Shown one piece after another: positions 58,249-64,000 of a DNA stretch of 64,000 nt. The stretch is from positions 1,859,501-1,923,500 of the forward strand of contig CANNCV010000001.1 of NCBI GenBank assembly GCA_947503245.1. Direction: 5' to 3'. The notes under the pieces are model-generated. The model searched no databases. It was not told where the DNA came from and saw nothing but the letters and a program-made list of their open reading frames with translations. This stretch comes from an uncultured Sphingomonadaceae bacterium (GTDB taxonomy: Bacteria; Pseudomonadota; Alphaproteobacteria; Sphingomonadales; Sphingomonadaceae). The position numbers were made by a program, and so were the translations under genes. How positions within the stretch are numbered: the stretch's first letter is position 1; each line of letters opens with the position of its first letter.

Positions 58249-59883
58249 ATGGCGCGATATATTTTCATCACCGGCGGCGTGGTCTCATCACTTGGTAAAG
58301 GTCTGATGGCAGCAAGCCTTGCAGCATTATTGCAAGCGCGCGGCTATCGTGTGCGTATCAGGAAGTTTGACCCGTATTTGAACGTCGACCCGGGGACTAT
58401 GAGCCCATATCAGCATGGTGAAGTCTATGTGACGGACGATGGTGCAGAGACTGATCTGGACCTTGGCCATTATGAGCGTTTTACCGGCGTTCCTTCGCGT
58501 CAGTCAGATAATGTGACATCTGGCCGAATATACCAATCGATTATCACCAAAGAGCGCCGCGGCGATTATCTGGGTGCAACGGTTCAAGTTGTCCCTCATG
58601 TTACTGATGCAATTAAAGAATTTGCGCGCGCTGAAACCGACGATCTGGATTTCGTGTTGTGTGAGATTGGCGGCACGGTCGGCGATATTGAAAGCTTGCC
58701 CTTCATCGAAGCGATTCGCCAATTGCGCAACGAGATGGAACGCGATCAGACATTGTCTATCCATGTTACGTTGGTGCCTTATATTAATGCCGCTGGCGAG
58801 CTGAAAACCAAGCCGACTCAACATAGTGTCCGTGAGTTGGCAGCCCTTGGCGTGCAACCGGATGTATTATTGTGCCGGTGTGAGCAGCCTTTGCCCGAAA
58901 CAGAGCGTAAGAAAATCGCACAATTCTGCAATGTAAGAGCGGAAGCGGTTATTCCTGCCCTTGATGCCGACAGTATTTACTCGGTACCTTTGCAATATCA
59001 TGCAGAAGGTCTGGATGATGAAGTTTTGCGCGGATTTGGGATAAGAGATGCGCAGGAGCCGGATCTTAGCCGCTGGTATGATATTTGTGATCGCCGTAAC
59101 AATCCCGAAGGCGAAGTGACCATTGGCGTGGTTGGTAAATATGTCGGCCTTCAAGATGCATATAAATCTCTGCATGAAGCACTGATACATGGCGGCATGG
59201 CCAATAGGGTGAATGTTAAAATACGCTGGCTTGATGCAGAGGTGTTTGAGAAGGAAGAGGAAACTCTGGCAGCTCAACTAGAACCGCTGCATGGCATTTT
59301 GGTGCCTGGGGGATTTGGCGAACGTGGCAGCGAAGGCAAGATTTCTTCAGTCAAATTTGCCCGTGAGCGCAATGTGCCGTTTTTCGGCATCTGTCTGGGC
59401 ATGCAGATGGCCTGTATTGAGGCGGCGCGCAACACTGCTGGCATAGAAGCTGCGGGCACAACCGAGTTTCGCGAAACCAGCGAACCTGTTGTTGGACTCA
59501 TCAACGAATGGATGAGCGAAGAGGGATTGCAAAAGCGAGAACATGGCAACGACCTTGGCGGGACGATGCGTTTGGGCGCCTATCCAGCGCAGTTGTTGGA
59601 AAATAGTCATGCGGCACAAATCTATGGCGCAACAATGATTAGCGAGCGCCATCGTCACCGCTATGAAGTGAACAGCAATTATATTGACAGACTTACACCT
59701 GGCGGATTGGTCTTCTCTGGTATGTCGCCTGATGGTGAATTACCGGAGATTGTAGAACGGCCCGATTTAAGTTGGTTTATCGGTGTGCAATATCACCCCG
59801 AGCTTAAGAGCAAACCCTTTGAGCCGCACCCATTGTTCGCCAGCTTCATTGCCGCTGCAGTTCGCAAGAGCCGATTGGTATAA
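58249..59883 (+). CDS. pyrG: CTP synthase
   Basis: PyrG aminates UTP to CTP with glutamine. The 544-residue protein has the N-terminal synthase domain ([70 protein letters not shown]) and a C-terminal glutamine amidotransferase domain ([31 protein letters not shown] with the Cys, [13 protein letters not shown] with His-Glu). Confidence 0.97.
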   Translation: MARYIFITGGVVSSLGKGLMAASLAALLQARGYRVRIRKFDPYLNVDPGTMSPYQHGEVYVTDDGAETDLDLGHYERFTGVPSRQSDNVTSGRIYQSIITKERRGDYLGATVQVVPHVTDAIKEFARAETDDLDFVLCEIGGTVGDIESLPFIEAIRQLRNEMERDQTLSIHVTLVPYINAAGELKTKPTQHSVRELAALGVQPDVLLCRCEQPLPETERKKIAQFCNVRAEAVIPALDADSIYSVPLQYHAEGLDDEVLRGFGIRDAQEPDLSRWYDICDRRNNPEGEVTIGVVGKYVGLQDAYKSLHEALIHGGMANRVNVKIRWLDAEVFEKEEETLAAQLEPLHGILVPGGFGERGSEGKISSVKFARERNVPFFGICLGMQMACIEAARNTAGIEAAGTTEFRETSEPVVGLINEWMSEEGLQKREHGNDLGGTMRLGAYPAQLLENSHAAQIYGATMISERHRHRYEVNSNYIDRLTPGGLVFSGMSPDGELPEIVERPDLSWFIGVQYHPELKSKPFEPHPLFASFIAAAVRKSRLV

Positions 59884-59931
59884 TTCTTAGTATTTTGGCT
59901 GAGTGTTGTTTCCGCAACATTTTCTTACAAA

Positions 59932-59947
59932 TGTGCATTTTGTCACA
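59932..59947 (+). promoter_or_regulatory. Crp-like binding site upstream of the Crp-family gene
   Basis: TGTGC (59932-59936), 6 nt, TCACA (59943-59947), preceded by AAA. This matches the TGTGA-N6-TCACA Crp consensus at nine of ten fixed positions. It lies about 70 bp before the gene that encodes a Crp-type regulator with matching recognition-helix residues, so autoregulation is likely. Confidence 0.6.
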
Positions 59948-60015
59948 CCGATGACCATTTTATGCTATTACATCCGTAATGGATTAATTAGCTGATTAAA
60001 CAGGGGGAAGAAGAC

Positions 60016-60705
60016 ATGCACGCATCGCAGCTTCAGGAAAGGCTATCGCAGCACAGCCTTTTTGCTGATTGCAGCGATGATGTGCTTGCAGATATCCTTA
60101 TGCGCGGAAATTGCTGCAACTTTACGCGCGACGACATCATAATACGACAAGGTGACCCAGGTGATGCACTATATATCATCCTCTCCGGACTTGTCAGGAT
60201 CAGCATGGTTGCCAGTAATGGTCATGAGATAATTCTGGATTATGCAGAAAATGGCCAAGTCATTGGGGAAATAGCGTTTTTTGATCATGGTGAGCGAACG
60301 GCCTCTGCTGAGGCTATGAGCGATGTTACCGCTTTGTCTTTAAGTCAAAGTGCTTTTAACACTATCATGGAAACGCACAGAGATTTGGGTTTGCAATTGA
60401 TTAAAGCTATGGCTCGCCGGTTGCGGCTTACAAACACGATTGTTGAATCTGATCGCGCCTTTACATCCGGTCCTAGGCTTGCTCGCTATTTGTTGCGTCT
60501 GATGCTCGCCGATGGTGATGATACAGGTCGGCTAAAACTGAAATTGAGTCAGAGCGAGCTTGGAAATTTTGTTGGACTGTCACGGGAGCAGATAAACAGG
60601 CAATTATCATCATGGTCTGATAATTCCATCATCCGCATGGATGCTGGCTATCTGCACATTGTGGACAAACAGTTATTGTTCGAAATATCGGAGGCTGCGG
60701 GATAG
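60016..60705 (+). CDS. Crp/Fnr family transcriptional regulator
   Basis: The 229-residue regulator has an N-terminal cyclic-nucleotide-binding fold (IIRQGDPGDALYIILSGLVRIS) with the phosphate-binding cassette-like GEIAFFDHGERTAS (84-97), a dimer helix (about 108-138) and a C-terminal winged helix. The recognition helix GLSREQINRQLSSW (187-200) keeps the Arg-Glu...Arg pattern (Arg190, Glu191, Arg195) of E. coli Crp, which reads TGTGA. The cysteines do not form the Fnr N-terminal cluster pattern. cAMP is the likely effector, by inference. GGGGGAAGAAG precedes the ATG. Confidence 0.9.
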   Translation: MHASQLQERLSQHSLFADCSDDVLADILMRGNCCNFTRDDIIIRQGDPGDALYIILSGLVRISMVASNGHEIILDYAENGQVIGEIAFFDHGERTASAEAMSDVTALSLSQSAFNTIMETHRDLGLQLIKAMARRLRLTNTIVESDRAFTSGPRLARYLLRLMLADGDDTGRLKLKLSQSELGNFVGLSREQINRQLSSWSDNSIIRMDAGYLHIVDKQLLFEISEAAG

Positions 60706-60708
60706 GAT

Positions 60709-60737
60709 TTGCTATTACAGCTTCATTACGGTATCAG
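60709..60737 (+). promoter_or_regulatory. Promoter of a small RNA candidate
   Basis: TTGCTA (60709-60714), 17 nt, TATCAG (60732-60737), directly after the regulator's stop codon. The transcript would begin near 60743, just before the first of three tandem hairpins. Confidence 0.5.
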
Positions 60738-60742
60738 AACTA

Positions 60743-60845
60743 CCAGACGCGCTCACATATAGTACATGCGACCCTGACTATATGTGACGCTGACGCCAAA
60801 TGGGGCGTCGGGGGCGGTCCTTTCGAGGGCCGCCCCCTATTTTTT
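60743..60845 (+). ncRNA. Candidate small RNA of three stacked hairpins
   Basis: Three perfect hairpins follow one another: CACATATAG/CTATATGTG (60754-60762 with 60778-60786), GACGCC/GGCGTC (60792-60797 with 60804-60809) and an 11-bp GC-rich terminator stem (60810-60820 with 60827-60837). A T-rich tail ends it. With the promoter just upstream this gives a transcript of about 100 nt. No start codon with ribosome site is present. It does not resemble a family I can name. A plain 3' leader of the regulator mRNA with terminator is the alternative. Confidence 0.5.
60810..60845 (+). terminator. Strong intrinsic terminator
   Basis: An 11-bp stem (60810-60820 with 60827-60837, one G-T pair) with a TTTCGA loop is followed by TATTTTTT. 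It faces the plus strand, 16 nt before the convergent hsp20 stop codon. Confidence 0.88.
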
Positions 60846-60860
60846 AGGGGTTAATATATT

Positions 60861-61340
60861 TTAGGCGGCTTCTTCTTCAGATTGTACTGAAGAAAGTTTT
60901 GGAGCCTCTGTCGCAGCAGCATTGCTGATAGCGATTTTTTTGGGCTTCATTGCTTCAGGAATTTCGCGGACAAGATCGATTGTCAGCAGTCCATCAACCA
61001 AGGTTGCATCGGCAACCCGCACAAAATCAGCAAGCTCGAATTTTCGTTCGAAATTACGGTTTGCGATACCCAGATGCAGAAACTCGCATTTTTGGTCATC
61101 ATCATTAGGCTTACGCCCATTAATGGTCAGCAGGTTTTGCTGCGCTGTAATCTCTATATCATTTTCTTTAAAACCAGCGACAGCGAGCACAACGCGATAG
61201 CTATCATCACTGATTCTAGAAATATTAAAGGGGGGGTAATTGTCACCATTGCCGCTGCGATGCTGGTTCTCCAGCAGATCAAACAAACGGTCAAAACCAA
61301 CGGTTGTCCGGCGGTAAGGTGAAAAATCAAAACGTGTCAT
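60861..61340 (-). CDS. Small heat shock protein, Hsp20/IbpA family
   Basis: This ATP-independent holdase prevents aggregation of unfolding proteins in the cytoplasm. The 159-residue protein starts MTRFDFSPYRRTTVGFDRLFDLLEN, an IbpA-like N-terminus. It has the alpha-crystallin domain (PPFNISRISDDSYRVVLAVAGF ... ITAQQNLLTINGRK ... FLHLGIANRNFERKFELADFV ... DGLLTIDLVREIPE) and an I-x-I-type tail (KKIAIS). ATG 61340 has GGAGG in front. An RpoH-type promoter and a ROSE-like leader indicate heat control. Confidence 0.93.
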   Translation of the reverse strand: MTRFDFSPYRRTTVGFDRLFDLLENQHRSGNGDNYPPFNISRISDDSYRVVLAVAGFKENDIEITAQQNLLTINGRKPNDDDQKCEFLHLGIANRNFERKFELADFVRVADATLVDGLLTIDLVREIPEAMKPKKIAISNAAATEAPKLSSVQSEEEAA

Positions 61341-61425
61341 AAAATCCTCCAAAAGAGCGATAATCATCACCAGCCTTCAGGCCTGGCGATTGGGTTTGCA
61401 AATATGTCCCGACAATTCGGCGACA
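61341..61425 (-). promoter_or_regulatory. ROSE-like RNA thermometer in the hsp20 leader
   Basis: Next to the ATG the leader can fold TCGCT (61356-61360) onto AGGA of the ribosome site (61345-61348) with one bulged G. This is the hallmark U(U/C)GCU anti-Shine-Dalgarno pairing of ROSE thermometers. A second, GC-rich hairpin (CGCCAGGCC with GGCTGGTG, one bulged base) lies just upstream. ROSE elements control small heat shock genes in alphaproteobacteria. The 5' limit is estimated. Confidence 0.6.
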
Positions 61426-61431
61426 ATTTTA

Positions 61432-61459
61432 ATTTGGTAAAACCGATTTTAATTTCAAG
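61432..61459 (-). promoter_or_regulatory. RpoH (sigma-32)-type promoter of hsp20
   Basis: On the minus strand CTTGAAA begins at 61459 and after CTTG plus 18 nt comes CCAAAT (61432-61437). This fits the heat shock sigma consensus CTTG-N17/18-CC-rich -10 moderately well, and the downstream gene is a heat shock gene. Confidence 0.5.
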
Positions 61460-61534
61460 AGGAATTGGGGAAGTCACATTCCATTACATAGCTCAAAGCC
61501 GAGTAGAATAAGGGTTTAAGATCAACCATGAATG

Positions 61535-61565
61535 AAAAAGACGCCCGGCAGTTTCCCGCCGGGCG
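61535..61565 (-). terminator. Terminator-like hairpin, minus strand
   Basis: CGCCCGGC (61542-61549) and GCCGGGCG (61558-61565) form a perfect 8-bp GC stem. On the minus strand it is followed by TCTTTTTC. No annotated minus-strand gene lies upstream, so it may end an unannotated transcript. The CAGAATG/CATTCTG hairpin (61615-61645 region) would lie inside that RNA. Confidence 0.55.
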
Positions 61566-61720
61566 CCAATCGATCACGCCTGCTACGCCCGAAAGCGGAG
61601 GCAAAAGACCGAAACAGAATGCGGATTCCCCAAACCACATTCTGATGCCCCGAAATTACAGATGCGTATCTGAACTCCGAAGACGTAACCTTTCAATTTT
61701 GCGAAGCGTTTGACCAGAAG

Positions 61721-61745
61721 AAAAGCACAATCAGTCGTGCTTTTT
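61721..61745. terminator. Bidirectional terminator-like hairpin
   Basis: AAAAGCAC (61721-61728) pairs with GTGCTTTT (61737-61744) around an 8-nt loop. T-runs follow on both strands. It stands 8 nt after the stop of a 61-codon plus-strand frame. Confidence 0.5.
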
Positions 61746-61872
61746 GTTTAATATCGTGTTCATTATGCAACACATAGACACCATATGTTGCGCAACGAGA
61801 CATTTCATGTCTAAGCCACGAACGAATATGTGGTGTCCCGCCACACAAAGTTAAGGATAGAGCCATACACAT

Positions 61873-63111
61873 ATGCTGACGGTTTTTGAAAGGACCATCG
61901 CCAGACGATATTTGCTACCTGCGCGTTCGGAAGCATTTATCTTTCTGGTCGCTGCCATTTCCATGGTTGCTGTTATGCTCGGCGTCGCTGCGCTGATCAT
62001 TGTCATGAGCGTGATGAACGGCTTTCGTGTCGAATTGCTTGACCGTATCGTGGGCCTTAATGGCCATGCGCTTATTCAGGGCTATGGCGGGCGTCTTGAT
62101 AATTGGGAGGATCTTCTCGATAAAGCTCGCAAGACGGACCGTGTAGTTTCAGCATCGCCTCTGATTGAACAGCCACTGCTCGCAACTTTCAATGGTCGCG
62201 TAGAAGGAATTATTGTTCGCGGTAATGACAGCGAGAATATTCAAGGGCTTAACACACAGTTGGTCAGCGGTAATGTGAACGATATTACCGCGGAATCAGA
62301 AAAGATAGCCATCGGTGTAGGGCTTGCCCAAAATCTTGGAGCCCGCGTTGGAGACCGGATTACAATCATTAATCCGCAAGGAAGAGCAACGCCATTTGGT
62401 ACGGTACCGCGAGAAATCTCCTACGAGATCGGCGCTATATTCGAGATTGGCGTTTACGATTTTGACAAGCTGTTTGTCATCATGCCGATACCTGATGCGC
62501 AAACGCTGCTGCTATCAGGTGATTCCATTGGGATGATCGAAATCACCACTGAAAATGCAGATGAGGTTAATGAGATTATCGCGCCCTTGATACCCGAGGT
62601 CGGCAATAAGGGTATTGTGGTGGATTGGCAGTCACTAAACGCCAGTGTTTTTGACGCACTTAAGGTCGAACGGGTGGTGATGTTTGTGATTTTGTCGATC
62701 ATCATATTGGTTGCCGTTTTCAATATTCTGTCATCACTCATCATGCTCGTCCGCGCAAAGACGAGGGACATAGCGATATTGCGCACCATGGGGGCATCGC
62801 GGCGTTCTATTTTGAAAGTGTTTGTGTTCGTCGGAACTGTGGTTGGCATTATTGGTGCGGGAGCAGGCACAGTTTTGGGCCTTGGTTTGCTGGCTGTAAG
62901 GCAGCCTATCGTAGGCGGCGTGCAATATCTAACAGGCGCGACATTATGGGACCCTTCAGTGCGCTTTCTTACTGAGCTCCCAAGCAAAACCGACCCTTGG
63001 GAAGTTGTCTTGATTGTTATTCTGGCTATCGGGGCGAGCTTTTTGGCAACATTGTTCCCGGCTTTTAAAGCGGCCAATACAGACCCGGTACAGGTGCTAC
63101 GTTATGACTGA
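61873..63111 (+). CDS. lolC: Lipoprotein-releasing ABC transporter permease (LolC/LolE)
   Basis: Together with LolD this permease pulls mature lipoproteins out of the inner membrane for transfer to LolA. The 412-residue protein has an N-terminal helix (about 18-45; [37 protein letters not shown]), a large periplasmic MacB-PCD-like domain (about 50-265) and three C-terminal helices with the FtsX domain ([27 protein letters not shown]). A single LolC/E-type gene next to lolD suggests a homodimeric permease (LolF-like), as in other alphaproteobacteria. Confidence 0.93.
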   Translation: MLTVFERTIARRYLLPARSEAFIFLVAAISMVAVMLGVAALIIVMSVMNGFRVELLDRIVGLNGHALIQGYGGRLDNWEDLLDKARKTDRVVSASPLIEQPLLATFNGRVEGIIVRGNDSENIQGLNTQLVSGNVNDITAESEKIAIGVGLAQNLGARVGDRITIINPQGRATPFGTVPREISYEIGAIFEIGVYDFDKLFVIMPIPDAQTLLLSGDSIGMIEITTENADEVNEIIAPLIPEVGNKGIVVDWQSLNASVFDALKVERVVMFVILSIIILVAVFNILSSLIMLVRAKTRDIAILRTMGASRRSILKVFVFVGTVVGIIGAGAGTVLGLGLLAVRQPIVGGVQYLTGATLWDPSVRFLTELPSKTDPWEVVLIVILAIGASFLATLFPAFKAANTDPVQVLRYD

Positions 63112-63799
63112 TGATCATGGGACCGAGTTTATAGCGTCTTTGAATGATGTTACGCGCAGTTTTACGCAAGGCAGTGTGACCATAGATGTTTTGCGCGGTG
63201 TTGATCTACATATAAAACCCGGTGAAATTGTCGGGCTGGTTGGTCCATCGGGCTCTGGAAAATCTACCTTGTTACAGGCTGTAGGATTGCTTGAAGGCGG
63301 ATTTGGCGGTTCGATTATTCTTGGCGGCGTTGAGGCCGCAGGACTTGATAGCGCAGGCCGTACAGCCATTCGCAAAGAGTTTTTGGGCTTTGTTTATCAA
63401 TTCCATCATCTGCTGACAGACTTTGATGCCATGGAAAATGTTGTCCTGCCCCAACTCATCCATGATAGTGACCGTAGTGTGGCCGAAGCACGGGCCGAAG
63501 AATTGCTAACGGCTCTAGGCTTGGGCTCACGCTTAAACCATCGCCCGAGCAAATTATCTGGCGGCGAACAACAGCGTGTTGCCGTTGCCCGTGCATTGGC
63601 CAATCGGCCGCAATTGGTGATGGCTGATGAACCAACGGGCAATTTGGATGAGGTTACATCGCAGATCGTCCTTGATCAATTTTTATCGCTTGTTCGCGGT
63701 GAGGGCAGCGCCGCCTTAATCGCAACGCATAATGAACGCCTTGCTGCAAAAATGGACCGTGTGGTCAAATTGAAAGAAGGGCGCTTGATCGAGATGTGA
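63104..63799 (+). CDS. lolD: Lipoprotein-releasing ABC transporter ATP-binding protein
   Basis: The 231-residue ATPase drives the LolC-type permease. Walker [13 protein letters not shown], the Q loop FVYQFHHLL, the signature [19 protein letters not shown] and Walker [16 protein letters not shown] are intact, as is the H-loop [11 protein letters not shown] 63104 overlaps the permease stop by 8 bp; an upstream in-frame start at 63014 would extend far into lolC. Confidence 0.94.
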   Translation: MTDDHGTEFIASLNDVTRSFTQGSVTIDVLRGVDLHIKPGEIVGLVGPSGSGKSTLLQAVGLLEGGFGGSIILGGVEAAGLDSAGRTAIRKEFLGFVYQFHHLLTDFDAMENVVLPQLIHDSDRSVAEARAEELLTALGLGSRLNHRPSKLSGGEQQRVAVARALANRPQLVMADEPTGNLDEVTSQIVLDQFLSLVRGEGSAALIATHNERLAAKMDRVVKLKEGRLIEM

Positions 63800-63928
63800 G
63801 CAGCATTGCTGACCGTGCCGCGAAAACATGATATACAAAGTGTAACGATCATTATCATCGGTGCGAACCTATGATTGAATATATCATTGAATGGCAAACG
63901 GCATATGGCCGGGAAATAGGAAAATATA

Positions 63929-64000
63929 ATGTGGGAAGCACTGCAAGCCTGGTTTTTAAGCTTTGGTCAGGAGTATGGCGTCAATCCGGTTATTTTCGGT
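63929..64000 (+). CDS. Start of a small membrane protein (cut by window end)
   Basis: An open frame starts at ATG 63929 (MWEALQAWFLSFGQEYGVNPVIFG) and runs to the window edge without a stop. Twenty-four residues are visible. The EYGVNPVIFG segment looks like the start of short membrane proteins of sphingomonads, known to me only by pattern. No strong ribosome site was found (AGGAAAA stands about 8 nt upstream). Confidence 0.5.
   Translation, partial: MWEALQAWFLSFGQEYGVNPVIFG

Larger units (their letters stand above)
61460..61872. other. Gene-poor region between hsp20 and lolC with two terminator-like hairpins
   Basis: About 410 bp contain no convincing gene. A 61-codon plus-strand frame (61528-61713) and a 61-codon minus-strand frame (61455-61640) have unremarkable sequences and weak starts. 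Two terminator-like hairpins at 61542-61565 and 61721-61744 suggest a short independent transcript here, perhaps a minus-strand small RNA. The lolC promoter must lie in the right part; an imperfect inverted repeat (GCAACA/TGTTGC) is seen at 61767-61791. Confidence 0.4.

Noticed and set aside
61455-61640. Minus-strand 61-codon frame next to hsp20
   Set aside because: It overlaps the hsp20 promoter and a terminator-like hairpin, and the product has no protein-like pattern.

Overview
The window reads as a contiguous piece of chromosome from an alphaproteobacterium, most likely order Sphingomonadales. The reasons are the gene order (nuoA-N followed by birA, coaX, RNase J and DUF1467; gltA-gltX next to comEC-lexA; ppiD-trpEGDC; fau with 6S RNA), the lexA SOS box of the alphaproteobacterial GAAC-N7-GAAC type, and the protein sequences. 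Base composition looks moderate. Genus assignment is not possible from the sequence alone.

Layout. 1-1899 (minus): three secreted repeat-type (DUF11-like) proteins in a row, the first cut by the window edge. 2204-4893: tRNA-Asp with its promoter, a heavily decayed tyrosine integrase beside it (an old integration scar), a DUF998 membrane protein, and an unexplained 111-nt structured element with a possible promoter. 4980-6027 (minus): DUF2842, fau and 6S RNA. 6098-8536: a SAM riboswitch in front of metX-metB (methionine synthesis). 8564-9230 (minus): zapA and a small partner. 9388-15730: a carbon operon, tkt-gap-pgk-GNAT-fda-thiE. 16213-18846: efp, a small exported protein, suhB, and a GST on the other strand.

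18986-38338 is one long co-directional run: a promoter, the complete 14-gene NADH:quinone oxidoreductase (complex I), then birA, coaX, RNase J and a DUF1467 protein, mostly joined by 1-4 bp overlaps. Three non-canonical genes sit inside the nuo run: two AT-rich ones between nuoD and nuoE (the second with a three-copy 18-bp tandem repeat) and one exported protein between nuoH and nuoI.

38354-44716: a long coiled-coil membrane protein (minus), and a plus-strand signalling-like set: an Hpt-like protein, a nucleotidyltransferase-like membrane protein, a DUF2336-like protein and a histidine-kinase-like protein. Both proteins that should carry a phospho-histidine lack it. 44746-56496: gltA, gltX, comEC, lexA (with SOS box and promoter), and the ppiD-trpE-trpG-trpD-trpC run. 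56750-59883: tpiA, secG, pyrG. 60016-61459: a Crp-family regulator with a Crp-like site upstream, a well-formed small-RNA candidate, and an Hsp20 gene with an RpoH-like promoter and a ROSE-like RNA thermometer. 61873-64000: lolC-lolD and the start of a small membrane protein.

Most of the window is conserved housekeeping. The least explained parts are the passengers inside the nuo operon, the 40.7-44.7 kb pseudo-phosphorelay-like locus, and three structured intergenic regions (4.7-4.9, 60.7-60.85 and 61.5-61.75 kb). No CRISPR array, insertion sequence or rRNA gene was seen.
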